Source: an uncultured Pseudomonadota bacterium
GTDB taxonomy: Bacteria > Pseudomonadota > Gammaproteobacteria > Burkholderiales > JALYOK01
Reading direction: 5' to 3'
Length of the DNA stretch: 39,833 nucleotides
Assembly (NCBI GenBank): GCA_902826775.1
Contig: CADEHE010000021.1
Coordinates: forward strand, 1 to 39,833
The notes under the pieces were generated by a model. It made no database searches and was not told the DNA's origin. It saw nothing but the letters and a program-made list of their open reading frames with translations. Shown here piece by piece: positions 1 through 8,213 of the stretch; position 1 is the stretch's first letter, and each line of letters starts with the position of its first letter. Made by a program: the position numbers and the translations under genes.

Positions 1-1
1 C

Positions 2-217
2 ATTAGAGCAGAATCTTCACTTATCCCTATGTCCTATTTTCTGGGTCCAGCTCTGCTTGAGCGCGACGGATTCACGGCTGAGGACGCGGCCGAGCTTTTT
101 GGGCTAACGACTTCACAGGTAAACGGCCGCTTTCGCCGCATCAACGACAAGCTTGATGTGCACCACAAGAAGCACGCGGTGCGACGTGCCGTTGAGCTCG
201 GAATTCTGCGGGTGTGA
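2..217 (+). CDS. C-terminal part of a gene cut by the window edge (possibly ImmA/IrrE-like)
   Basis: The reading frame is open from base 2 to a TGA at 215-217, so this is probably the end of a longer gene that starts outside the window. An internal ATG at 29 would give 62 residues, but it has no clear ribosome binding site. The visible part has a short segment ending LIPMSYFLGPALL, followed by AEDAAELFGLTTSQVNGRF, which reads like a helix-turn-helix. This order resembles the C-terminal tail of ImmA/IrrE (DUF955) peptidases, where an 'LLMP' segment precedes a helical 'FGVS...R' segment. The zinc motif HExxH would lie outside the window, so the family call is a guess from a short tail. Confidence 0.4.
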   Translation: MRAESSLIPMSYFLGPALLERDGFTAEDAAELFGLTTSQVNGRFRRINDKLDVHHKKHAVRRAVELGILRV

Positions 218-650
218 ACCTCTCTAGCTAGACCGACCCGCAACCGATATCACGTTTTGCAGCACATGGGCCGGCTTCCGGCTTCTACCACAAAACGCGT
301 CAAGCAGTTTCGGGGCGCTGCTGACATTCGTAAACTAGCGCTCCGAGCTCATTCAAACACGTGCCGCGATCGCACGATTCCTTATTGACGTCCTTCGAAA
401 ACGCTGCGAAATTTCTTGCGTTTCAAATTTCAAACGCACCAACCATTTTCTGTGCGCCCGCTGCTAAGCGGACCTACCGCCCGCAATGATTCGAGTCACC
501 GAATGAACCTCGTAGCGCGGGTGCAGCGCACAACGACTCGCCGGCTCTACTCACTCTTGGACGTAGCGAGGGCTACTGCCGCTCGCCGCGAATTCAATCC
601 GACGGAAAGCCGGGGACGGGCTCAACACTCACAATAGTATGTCGGGGCCC
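218..650. other. Intergenic stretch without a supportable gene
   Basis: These 433 bases separate the partial gene at the left edge from the end of the minus-strand operon. The only plus-strand open frame (416-637) is rich in Arg and Thr, lacks a ribosome binding site and shows no domain. I see no tRNA, repeat or strong terminator here. Confidence 0.5.
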
Positions 651-3086
651 CTATCCAGAATTGTTCGCGACGCCGACCAAGCGCAGGAATCTTTGGAAAC
701 GTCGAGGTTCCAGAAACCGAATATTCTCCTCCTTTGGAGGAGGAGTCAGCCCTGCTAGCATTTTCTGGGCCTCTGTCTTGAGTGCATTGGGTTCAAAACT
801 CGCGACGGCCACGAGCCACACGAAGTCGGAGATTCCGTCTCGATAACGGCGAACTTCATCCGACCAAGATAGTTTAGGGGATAGATGTTCCAATTCGAGA
901 ACTGAAACGAGCTTACGCGCTAACTGCTGCGCTTCGTCTGATAGCGGCATACCTCCATCGAGCGCTATCAAAGCAGACAGGAGACCGTTGGTTACCGCCT
1001 GACGCAATACCCAGCATCGAACAGCGGGCGGCTCCTGTGCACTTGTAATCAAGTCACAGATCCGATGCGCTTCCCGTAAATCGGTTGTCGGGTCGACGGG
1101 ATTCGCCGGCACATCTCGAAAGTGCTCGAGTTGCCGCTCTGTTACGTTCTGCGCAAACGCTTCGCTCTCAAATCGAATATCACTAGCTTGACGCTCTCCC
1201 GCGCGCTTCCTAGCATTAGCAAGCGCGTCCCTAGCATGCTTAAGTCTAGTCCTGGAGTCAGCTAGTCGCCGTTCCGCAACCGCCAGAAGGTAAGCCGCTT
1301 CGCGTCCCGTACGTCTGCCCGCCAATTCGCCAGGCAAAGCATCCACCACCAGTAGTGCAACACGGCATAAGGCACGCACGGAAAACCAGCGACCCGCACT
1401 GGCGTAGACGAAGGCGTGAAGAACGTGAGCGTGATAATTGCTGTCGTCTTCCTTAGCAAGCGCCGAATACATCTCGCCCACGTCAAATGGCTTTCCTTGC
1501 CTTTTCTTCTCGAACAAATCATCCGTCAGAGAGTCACAAATGCGTCGAGCTTGCTCAAACTGCGCGCCAAATCTTAAAGCGGGCAAACCCTTAATATTAG
1601 ACGCCTCATCGAGCACCTGCTCAACACCAATCACGCCCGTGGCCAAGTAAAGATTTGAGAATGAATTTTGTACTTGCTTAGCCAGGCCATCCATCAAATG
1701 TTGAAATCTGCCCTCGTCCGTACGGGGCATAGCATCGAGGAGTTCGCGGAGTCTTTTCGAGCGAGCTTTGTGCTGGCTGTCGAGTACAGCCTGCGTATGT
1801 GTGTCACGCACAACCTTCCGCCACTCATCTAGGGCGCTTTCGGGGAACGACTTTTCTTGGATGCTACGGTACCGGTTGCTAAGCAGAACGCGAAGGGCGG
1901 AGTCGAATGCGTCACCGTGGATCACTGAGCGCAGGTCGGGCATCTCGGCGTTCACGGTCACAGTCGATCCGTCTCCAGTTGTTAGTTGAGAGCGGCTTTG
2001 ATGAATAGAGTTTGGAAACAGCGTCGCCATCCAATCGAGCAAGCTGAATCTTGTTTCATTTCCAACTTCGCCGTGTGGCGCGAAGAAGCTCTTGGATCCC
2101 ATCCATGCGCGAGGGTCACGCAGATATGCAGCAGCGAAAGAGTCATATCCTTCGTGGCTCGCCGCCCTTTGCTTTCCGGCCTCGTGAATTCGGTCGGTAA
2201 GCGTGATCAGTACAAGGCGTCGATTAATGGATCGGCACGCAGCGTCTTCGTTAACCCATTGCAAGGTTGCAAGGACCCGCGCATCGTCGTCGATTCCCTC
2301 TCTCCGGAATCCAGACGTTTCTTGCTTGAGATGGAGTTTTTGCTCGGGACTCGATGCCATGAGTCGATACCAGTCTGTAGCAAAGTCCTTCATCTTTGAC
2401 GCGTCACCGCCTAAAGCTTCACGAGAGGGGGGGAGCTTTAAACTCGCGTCGCCAAGAAAGGCCAGGTGTTTCTCCATGGCCACCAGACGACGCGGCGGAA
2501 GCATGTTAAGGCGAGCCATCGTTGCCGCTGGCCCAGATAGTCCTAGCAGAAGATTATGTAGTTGAGGTGCGTGTTCTGACAGAAAGGACAAAAACGCTTC
2601 GTCGACGCTCTCTCCTTGCCTGTCTTCTAGTCGCTTAAGCAGCCCCGATTTTGCTGCTCCAATCTGGCGCACGTCACTGTTGGTAGTTGCAGCCACTTTC
2701 TTGGAAATCGAAAGCACTACCCGTTTCAATTCCTCATCGTGAGGTGGAATTAGGACTAGGGGTTCGGTGGTGACTGCGTTAGCGTTTGCCGTCATCGCCA
2801 CAGGCCAGACAAATCGCTGCAAAATGAAATCGCCTACTAGACTGTTCACCAACTCCGAAACATCATCTGCCTGAGAAAAGATCCGTCCGCGGTTCTGCTT
2901 AGTAGTGGTTTCGGGGTCGCAATACATGAGAACCACATCAACATCCACCGCATAGTGGATCCGCATGCCTTTTGATAAGTGGTCGCTCTCATCTCGCCAA
3001 AAGTTCGCGCAGGAGCCAAGCAGGGCCGCCGCCTCTGCTAACATTTGTCTGGCGTCTCGGGTGGCAGCGGGGTCTTGTGTTGGCAT
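651..3086 (-). CDS. Large unknown protein, PIN-like N-terminal region and helical-repeat C-terminal half
   Basis: This 811-residue protein is the last and largest gene of a four-gene minus-strand operon and starts 30 bases after the stop of the gene before it. I do not recognise the family. Near residue 45 is a hydrophobic strand with acidic residues (YAVDVDVVLMYCDP). Near 275-310 are DDDARVLATLQWV and RRLVLITLTDRI. This strand-acid, helix-acid, strand-TxTD order resembles the acidic core of PIN-type RNases, though it is stretched by a long insert. From about 540 on the sequence is helical and Ala/Leu/Arg-rich (for example HAHVLHAFVYASAGRW), like TPR-type repeats. No signal peptide or membrane segment is evident, so it is probably cytoplasmic. 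A nuclease role is inference only; codon use is less GC-rich than in the catabolic cluster. Confidence 0.75.
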   Translation of the reverse strand: MPTQDPAATRDARQMLAEAAALLGSCANFWRDESDHLSKGMRIHYAVDVDVVLMYCDPETTTKQNRGRIFSQADDVSELVNSLVGDFILQRFVWPVAMTANANAVTTEPLVLIPPHDEELKRVVLSISKKVAATTNSDVRQIGAAKSGLLKRLEDRQGESVDEAFLSFLSEHAPQLHNLLLGLSGPAATMARLNMLPPRRLVAMEKHLAFLGDASLKLPPSREALGGDASKMKDFATDWYRLMASSPEQKLHLKQETSGFRREGIDDDARVLATLQWVNEDAACRSINRRLVLITLTDRIHEAGKQRAASHEGYDSFAAAYLRDPRAWMGSKSFFAPHGEVGNETRFSLLDWMATLFPNSIHQSRSQLTTGDGSTVTVNAEMPDLRSVIHGDAFDSALRVLLSNRYRSIQEKSFPESALDEWRKVVRDTHTQAVLDSQHKARSKRLRELLDAMPRTDEGRFQHLMDGLAKQVQNSFSNLYLATGVIGVEQVLDEASNIKGLPALRFGAQFEQARRICDSLTDDLFEKKRQGKPFDVGEMYSALAKEDDSNYHAHVLHAFVYASAGRWFSVRALCRVALLVVDALPGELAGRRTGREAAYLLAVAERRLADSRTRLKHARDALANARKRAGERQASDIRFESEAFAQNVTERQLEHFRDVPANPVDPTTDLREAHRICDLITSAQEPPAVRCWVLRQAVTNGLLSALIALDGGMPLSDEAQQLARKLVSVLELEHLSPKLSWSDEVRRYRDGISDFVWLVAVASFEPNALKTEAQKMLAGLTPPPKEENIRFLEPRRFQRFLRLVGVANNSG

Positions 3087-3116
3087 TAGCTGTTACGTGC
3101 AACCAAGAAAGCTCAC

Positions 3117-4046
3117 TCAAGCAGCGAGTTTCTGTTCACCAAACTCAACCCAGCGCATTTCGGGAACTGCCGTTTCCACCTGCCTAAATACGTCAAAGGT
3201 AGAAACATCTCGAATTCGATGGCTGGCTTCGCTATCGCGCGCGACCAGAATGTCCCCAGATACCACAAGCGGAGCGTCGTCAGTTTGCAAGAGTCGGGTG
3301 ATCAGTAGACCTAAAGGATTTCTGTCCGGAATGATCCCATGGTGATAGTCGAGCAAATAGTCCAAATCCGGAGCGATAACTGCGCTCAAGCCAGTTTCGA
3401 TTTCGGCGAGCGATACTCTACGAACAATTTCTCTCGCGACGTGCGCTAGTCGAGTCGCTATCCTTACGTGTTCCTCAGGAGAATAATCGCACTCCATGCG
3501 CGGTAGCATCTCTTGAACGCTTTCGTTCCACGGCACATGGCGATCACGGATCAGTATCTCCAATACATCGTACACAAGATCGTTAGGGAAAGTAATGAAG
3601 CTCGCCAAATTACGCGCAGCCGAAATGGCTTGTGCCTTAGGTGCGAACCCTTTAATAACCATGATCGCTGAGGCAAATACAGGGCGTAGCGCTTCCGCCC
3701 CCTCACTTCGCTGGCCGAGAACTTTGACCATCGGGTGTAGGGCATCTATGCGATGGATCAACCCGATAGTCATTATGAGTTGAATTAGTCCGTCTGCCGG
3801 GATCAGCCTTAAGTCTGAGCCTATAACATCTACTAGCGCTTCGGTCATATGGTTTCGAGCGCGCCGAGAAAGGCCCCAATACAACGCCGAGATAGCATCT
3901 GCTGGCGTCTCGAAACCGAAAGGGTCTTGCCCCTCGAAGTAGAACAATCTCTGGTGCCGACTACCCCAATGAGCGTAGTAGGCATATAGCTCGTCGCCCA
4001 AGAGCGTGGCAAATTGTTCAATGGAATGATGATCGTACTGATTCAT
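3117..4046 (-). CDS. Unknown helical protein, third gene of the four-gene operon
   Basis: 309 residues, beginning MNQYDHHSIEQFATLL. I chose the ATG at 4046 because it overlaps the stop of the preceding gene as TGATG, a typical translational-coupling junction. A more upstream ATG at 4073 would create a 28-base overlap. The protein is mostly predicted helix with evenly spaced hydrophobic residues, no signal peptide, no obvious catalytic motif and no cysteine cluster. Two stretches stand out: an aromatic N-terminal patch (ELYAYYAHWGSRHQRLFYF) and a C-terminal segment with several acids (YLLDYHHGIIPDRNP). I cannot assign a family. Tight coupling to its neighbours suggests that it works with the 230-residue protein before it and the 811-residue protein after it. 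Confidence 0.75.
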   Translation of the reverse strand: MNQYDHHSIEQFATLLGDELYAYYAHWGSRHQRLFYFEGQDPFGFETPADAISALYWGLSRRARNHMTEALVDVIGSDLRLIPADGLIQLIMTIGLIHRIDALHPMVKVLGQRSEGAEALRPVFASAIMVIKGFAPKAQAISAARNLASFITFPNDLVYDVLEILIRDRHVPWNESVQEMLPRMECDYSPEEHVRIATRLAHVAREIVRRVSLAEIETGLSAVIAPDLDYLLDYHHGIIPDRNPLGLLITRLLQTDDAPLVVSGDILVARDSEASHRIRDVSTFDVFRQVETAVPEMRWVEFGEQKLAA

Positions 4047-4738
4047 CAAATCGAGTGAGATCCGGCGTCCCAAAGCTGCAGCACAGCATCGCGAACTTCA
4101 GTGTCAGTACGTTTGCGCAGTATTGAGAGTTTGAACTGATCTCTTGGCGCACGGGCAAAGAGCGGACGGTGATCACCGGCCTTGGGGAATAGTATCTCCA
4201 CGCGGAGCACTGTTGATCCTACGGGTATCGATGGTGAGACTCTCTCTGGGCGACCATTGTCATCGGATTGCACCGCGCGCAACGTCGAGATATTAGCGGT
4301 CGTGCCCCAACCATATCGGCCATGATGCCGACCGGCTGCAGCCGCTGTCTTGACGCGAAACCATTCATTGCCTAGATCAGCGAAACATGGTCTCCTCCCC
4401 TCGCCGCCAGAAGTCATCCTGCTTTCCGCGTCAATCCAGTATCTCACATAACATTGTAGCGGAGAGATTGGCAGTATTCCTAATGCTTCTACTATGCGTC
4501 GAGCTGATCCGCGCAGGTTCTTAGCAAGCGGCGGATATTCTGCGTCGAGTGCCGTACAGCTTATCCAGCAGTTGGCACCGTCCGCAGCCGGGCGACCTAA
4601 CCAAGCTCCACCATTTGGAGTAGGGTGTTGGTACCAATCCGGCTCTTTCACCAGAGCATCAAACTGCTCCTGAAACACCTTGTCTTGGGCGGGAGGAAAT
4701 GAAGGTAGCGGTGTCGCCCGTTTCTTCGTCAGGTCCAT
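4046..4738 (-). CDS. Unknown 230-residue protein, second gene of the operon
   Basis: The protein begins MDLTKKRATPLPSFPP. I place the start at the ATG at 4738 and not further upstream because the in-frame codons before it (4739-4865) give an unlikely Arg/Cys/Trp-rich sequence, while a different frame there reads as normal protein. The product is soluble-looking, with several aromatic strand-like segments (PLQCYVRYWIDAE, EWFRVKTAAAAGRHHGRYGW, STVLRVEILFP). It has no signal peptide and no motif I can name. It ends in TGATG overlap with the next gene, so it is almost certainly co-translated with it. Function unknown. Confidence 0.65.
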   Translation of the reverse strand: MDLTKKRATPLPSFPPAQDKVFQEQFDALVKEPDWYQHPTPNGGAWLGRPAADGANCWISCTALDAEYPPLAKNLRGSARRIVEALGILPISPLQCYVRYWIDAESRMTSGGEGRRPCFADLGNEWFRVKTAAAAGRHHGRYGWGTTANISTLRAVQSDDNGRPERVSPSIPVGSTVLRVEILFPKAGDHRPLFARAPRDQFKLSILRKRTDTEVRDAVLQLWDAGSHSI

Positions 4739-4767
4739 GTGTTTGGATTTCCAAACTGACGCACTGA

Positions 4768-5071
4768 TCACAGTAGTCCAAACGGAAACGGCGCAGGTCT
4801 CGCCTCTATGTGGACGAGTGGCTCGAAGATAGCCACCAGGCTTTCGGCAACCAGGAACTCGGCCATGGCAGACGCGAGCCAACGCGTCCGGCCAACGTGC
4901 GCCGGGAACGGAACTCACCTCAGCGGCAAGGTCGGACAACAAGTCACGAACCAAGGAGGGATCGATAAGTTCTTCTTCGACGCTGTCTAACGCGTTCGCC
5001 AGCAGCCCAAGGCCGTGAGGATCACCAGCCAGAGCGTTGACAAGCTGTTCGATATCGGGAGGGGCGGCCAA
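4768..5071 (-). CDS. First operon gene, short helical protein with a probable frame break
   Basis: A TTG start at 5071 with AAAGG just upstream gives LAAPPDIEQLVNALAGD and a plausible acidic helical protein to about codon 68 (near 4870). Beyond that the same frame becomes Arg/Gly/Cys-rich. The adjacent frame reads MAEFLVAESLVAIFEPLVHI and ends at a TGA at 4770-4768. Joining the two halves needs a one-base change (304 bases in all, one too many for whole codons) and gives a protein of about 100 residues ending 29 bases before the next start. The alternatives are a real 341-residue fusion through to 4046, or two overlapping small genes. I cannot name the family. Confidence 0.4.
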
Positions 5072-5757
5072 GATCGCCTTTGCTAAGGTTCACCCGCGCA
5101 ATCCGCTCGGAGCGATCCGCCGTATCGCTTTTGGAAACAACTTGGAATTTGCATCACCCGTTGCGCTTTGTCTCGCAAACTACAAATGAACCTTGATGTT
5201 CTCAGGGAGCGGGTGCGGGCACCGGACTCGTTCGCAAGTTGGGCGCGTTCCAGGTGAGCGCGACGGACTACGGGGCCTGGCCGACACACCACTATTCTCC
5301 CTATTGATAAAACGTTGCCAGACTGCGGCGCCAATGTCAATACCGCACACGCTGCGTCCCGCTCCGCTGCTCGCCGGTTGACATTGATGGCGTAGGCTCA
5401 GTCTCAAAACTGCTCGCCTGCGCCGCACAAGAATTGTGCCGTCGCGGTACCCAGAATCTCAATTGCACGACTCAAAAATCCCGTCGGCGACTTTCGGCTT
5501 TGCAGCGGGGACTGCAACGGCACCTACGGCAAGGCCGCGGAAGCTTCCGAACCTATTCCCATCCGTAGGTACGAATGAGCGCCGCCACCACCTCGCGGTA
5601 CAAGCTATCGCCGCCATTGCCGTTGGTCAGAATTGCGAAGCCAGCTTGTTTGCCGGGATAACCGGATAACCTTTAAAGATCGCGCGAAACCCGATATTGA
5701 AAATCTCGCTGATGCTCGTTTACTAACGAGTGCGAACGTCAGCCATTTCATCCGAGC
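5072..5757. other. Intergenic region, 686 bases, no supportable gene
   Basis: This is the spacer between the start of the minus-strand operon and the plus-strand methyltransferase, so it should contain the promoter of the former. Small open frames on both strands have no ribosome binding site and no domain. The one recognisable element is an imperfect dispersed repeat at 5444-5520, listed separately. Confidence 0.5.
5444..5520 (+). repeat. Dispersed imperfect intergenic repeat, copy 1
   Basis: The stretch beginning GCGGTACCCAGAATCTC and ending near CTGCAACGG matches the reverse complement of 9196-9286 with only small differences. The shared blocks are GCGGT-CCCAGAATCTC, ATCC, CGGCGA, CGGCTTTGC-GCG and CTGCA. 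Part of it also matches 26783-26822. It lies in a non-coding spacer. This looks like an old dispersed element, not a gene. Confidence 0.6.
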
Positions 5758-6483
5758 ATGGAAGCACTGGCGCCCTACGTTCAGTTTCACGGCCGTGGTT
5801 TGGAAGCGACGGAAGAAGTAGCCCGCATCATGCCCGCTCGCACATCCAATCACGTCCTCGATGTCGGCAGCGGCATCGGTGGGCCCGCGCGCTACTTTGC
5901 CACGCGCTTCGGCTGTAAGGTCACAGGCATCGATTTGACACCAGAATTCTGCGAAGTCGCCCGTCAGCTCACGCAGCTACGGGGCCTGCAGGAACAAGTG
6001 AAGATCGAAGTCGGCGACGCGCTGGTGATGCCGTTTGCGGAAGCCAGCTTTGACGGCGCTTACTCGTTGAACGTGTCCATGAACATCGCCGACAAGAGCG
6101 GCTTCTACCGCGAGATTCACCGTGTGCTGAAGCCAGCCGCTTGGCTGGTGCTCTCGGAGCTCGCAAGAGGCGATGGCGGTGAGCCCAACTATCCGACGCC
6201 GTGGGCAGCGAGCGAGCGCACAAGCTTTCTATCGACGTCGGAAGAGACCCGGCAGGGCTTGCTGGAGGCGCAATTCGATGTCCTCACGCTGCGTAGCACG
6301 GTGCAAGAAGCCCTCGAATTCGGCGCCCGCTCCCGCGCTCTAGCCGCGCGCGGCGAGAAACCGCCGCATCGCGCGGTCATGTTGATCCATGGCGCCATTG
6401 CGCGCCAAGCGATGGAGAACTCCGCCCGCGGACTTGCCGAAGGGAAATTGATTCCCGTGGAAATCTTCGCGCGCAAGCGCTAA
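5758..6483 (+). CDS. SAM-dependent methyltransferase (UbiE/sterol-methyltransferase-like fold)
   Basis: 241 residues of a class I methyltransferase. The SAM-binding motif I, VLDVGSGIGG, is at residues 33-42, followed by an acidic strand end (GCKVTGIDLTPEF), a motif-II-like VGDALVMPFAEASFDGAYS, and post-motif HRVLKPAAWLVLSEL. The N-terminus (APYVQFHGRGLEATEE) matches the 'FD-x-FH-x-x-G-x-x-AT' lead-in common to cyclopropane/sterol-type and glycine-betaine-type methyltransferases, but about 25 residues usual before it are missing. In frame, a stop occurs at 5710-5712 with no other start between, and there is no clear Shine-Dalgarno before the ATG at 5758, so the gene may be 5'-truncated. The substrate cannot be inferred. 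The gene ends in a 4-base convergent overlap with the minus-strand gene 6480-6686. Confidence 0.85.
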   Translation: MEALAPYVQFHGRGLEATEEVARIMPARTSNHVLDVGSGIGGPARYFATRFGCKVTGIDLTPEFCEVARQLTQLRGLQEQVKIEVGDALVMPFAEASFDGAYSLNVSMNIADKSGFYREIHRVLKPAAWLVLSELARGDGGEPNYPTPWAASERTSFLSTSEETRQGLLEAQFDVLTLRSTVQEALEFGARSRALAARGEKPPHRAVMLIHGAIARQAMENSARGLAEGKLIPVEIFARKR

Positions 6484-6686
6484 CCGATGCCGCGGTTCGA
6501 CCGTCGCAACGCAGCCAAGCGATTTCCGCGACGGGTCGCCCGGTCACCGGCCGCCATCATGATGGTCAGCATCGCAAAGATTGCGCTCACCAATTTCAAG
6601 CCAAAACTAAGCAGGTAAGCCGCGATGCTAATCGCGCCCCAAACCAAGCTGCCCAGCACGTAAGCAAGTCGCTTCACCCGTTTCAT
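6480..6686 (-). CDS. Small membrane protein of unknown function
   Basis: 68 residues: a short basic N-terminus (MKRVKRLAYVLG), about 38 hydrophobic residues that would form two tight membrane helices or one long one, then a basic Arg/Asn-rich tail, likely cytoplasmic. Its ATG overlaps the stop of the preceding gene by ATGA (6683-6686), so the two are probably co-translated. The pairing with a gene of the conjugation-like patch suggests an accessory membrane part of a mobile element. No family recognised. Confidence 0.55.
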   Translation of the reverse strand: MKRVKRLAYVLGSLVWGAISIAAYLLSFGLKLVSAIFAMLTIMMAAGDRATRRGNRLAALRRSNRGIG

Positions 6687-7117
6687 CGCTTCCCTCCAAT
6701 CGCTTCAGACTCGGCCGCCGCTGCGGACGCCCTCGTGCGACGTGGCGGTGCGTACGGAATATGCCACTGGAACGCTTCGATCAGCGCTTCGCTGACATCG
6801 TCCAGCCGCTCTCCCGCTTGTAGCCTGCGCGCAACCGCGATGGCGTCTGCTTCGTTAGGAATCGAGCGATAGCGCCAAATACCGTTGCGCAGCAGCACGA
6901 AGCGGTAGCCGTTCTCATCTTTGGTGTTGCCGACCTTGTACAAACCGGGTTGGGTGATCGAGAACTCGAAGTCGCCGAATTTGCCGCTGACCGAGCGGCG
7001 CGTGGTGACGGCGCGGACAAACTGATACAACGGCCGCCCGCTCGGCGTTGCCCCGAGCACATGCCAGACGAAAGGCTTTCGGTATCCCGAGTATTGATGG
7101 AAGCGCCACTTCAGCAT
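6683..7117 (-). CDS. Hypothetical protein of the mobile-element patch
   Basis: 144 residues from the ATG at 7117 (MLKWRFHQYSGYRKPFVWHV). The open frame extends upstream to 7435, but that part is Pro/Arg-rich and overlaps the divergent gene, so I reject the longer form. The middle has strand-like segments (KFGDFEFSITQPGLYKV, GYRFVLLRNGIWRYRS) and a helical end (ADAIAVARRLQAGERLDDV). No signal peptide and no motif I recognise. It is coupled by ATGA to a small membrane protein and is divergent from the VirB9-like gene across 217 bases, which must hold both promoters. Confidence 0.6.
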   Translation of the reverse strand: MLKWRFHQYSGYRKPFVWHVLGATPSGRPLYQFVRAVTTRRSVSGKFGDFEFSITQPGLYKVGNTKDENGYRFVLLRNGIWRYRSIPNEADAIAVARRLQAGERLDDVSEALIEAFQWHIPYAPPRRTRASAAAAESEAIGGKR

Positions 7118-7334
7118 CGCGACCGATCTCTTTGCATGGGGAAAGCTTGCCGGTAAGTGTCCACTTGTGCCAATCGCTCGATAACACGATTGCGGGAGGC
7201 CGGCAATACTAAGTCCGGGGGTCGAGTTAGCTTGGTAGTCCTGAGTCCTCCGGCGCACACTCAAGCCCAGTGCAACGAGCGCATGCCGGGCGGGTTTCCT
7301 CCGAAGCCTGTCCGGCATGCGAGGAGGTTCATGG

Positions 7335-8213
7335 ATGCCCTGTGGCAGATGGTTTCCGATCTTTATGCTGCTGGCCGGGTGCAGCGGCTGGCGCATTCCG
7401 GAGAAGGCGCAAGAAACTAAGCCCGCGCCGTCCAAATACCGGTTCGACTACGCGCTAAGCAACGCAGCGCCGGTGTCGCTGCTGCGGGTGTTCGACGACG
7501 GCGGCAACACTTACTTTCAATTCCGGACCTCTCCGCCGGAAGCGCTGGTGGTGAGCGCCCAAACCCGAACAGGCGAAGCCATCATCCCCCACGAACGCAT
7601 GGGCAACTATGCGGTAATCCGGGGCGTTTACCGGCAAAGCCGCATCCCGAGCGCCAATTTGCCGGTGGTGGCACGCAAGCTTGGGGAGATCGCGCCGATG
7701 GCTGACGTGGGCCCGGTTATCTTGCCGAAACCGGTCGCGCAGACTCCGGCGCCGCTCCAATCCCAAGCCGTGCCGGTCGTGAGCCAACGCACCCGAACGG
7801 TTACGCAGACGATCCGCTTTGCGCGGAATTCATCGCGCTTAGGCCCACTGGGCAGGGCCGATCTGGCGACGGTATTGAGCAACGCAAGCGGCGTTTCGAA
7901 GATCGAAGTACGCGTGCGGCCTTTCTATCCGAACCGACGGGCGAGTATCCGGTTGGCTGAAGCCCGAGCGGCGGCCATTCGGGCAGCGCTCGTGGAGGCG
8001 ACGATAGATGACTCCAAGCTTTACGTCGACACTCAAAGCGCGACGCAACCATTGGTCGCGGAAGTAATTCTGCACAGCACCGAGCAACGCGGTGCCGATC
8101 AACCCTCTACGGCAACCACCGTCAGTGCCGGCCCCTTCCTCCAGGCCGCCGAGCATCGCCCCACTCGGCCGGCGATGGTTGCCACCCACTTGATGCAAGG
8201 AGCGTCCGAATGA
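7335..8213 (+). CDS. Lipoprotein with VirB9/TrbG-like N-domain and OmpA-like C-domain
   Basis: 292 residues. I chose the ATG at 7335 because GGAGG at 7321-7325 lies 9 bases before it and it gives a compact lipoprotein signal, MPCGRWFPIFMLLAGC, with a lipobox at LAGC. A domain at about 25-115 contains LLRVFDDGGNTYFQF and MGNYAVIRGVYRQSRI, the pattern of CagX/VirB9 proteins of type IV secretion. A Pro/Gln/Val linker follows. At about 150-245 there is an OmpA-like region (QTIRFARNSSRLGPLGRADL, then RLAEARAAAIRAALVEA), the peptidoglycan-binding fold in which Arg/Asp contact diaminopimelate. The protein is expected to sit in the outer membrane or periplasm. No ATPase, relaxase or other transfer gene is nearby, so this is either a remnant or a stand-alone envelope protein. 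It overlaps the next gene by ATGA. Confidence 0.65.
   Translation: MPCGRWFPIFMLLAGCSGWRIPEKAQETKPAPSKYRFDYALSNAAPVSLLRVFDDGGNTYFQFRTSPPEALVVSAQTRTGEAIIPHERMGNYAVIRGVYRQSRIPSANLPVVARKLGEIAPMADVGPVILPKPVAQTPAPLQSQAVPVVSQRTRTVTQTIRFARNSSRLGPLGRADLATVLSNASGVSKIEVRVRPFYPNRRASIRLAEARAAAIRAALVEATIDDSKLYVDTQSATQPLVAEVILHSTEQRGADQPSTATTVSAGPFLQAAEHRPTRPAMVATHLMQGASE

Noticed and set aside
416..637. Plus-strand open frame of 73 codons
   Set aside because: No ribosome binding site, composition unlike protein, no domain.
726..748. CTCCTCC-GGAGGAG hairpin near the end of the 811-residue gene
   Set aside because: It lies within the coding sequence about 80 bases before the stop and has no T run on either strand, so I do not call it a terminator.
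5436..5669. Open frame of 77 codons
   Set aside because: It is built on the dispersed repeat at 5444-5520 and has no start signal.
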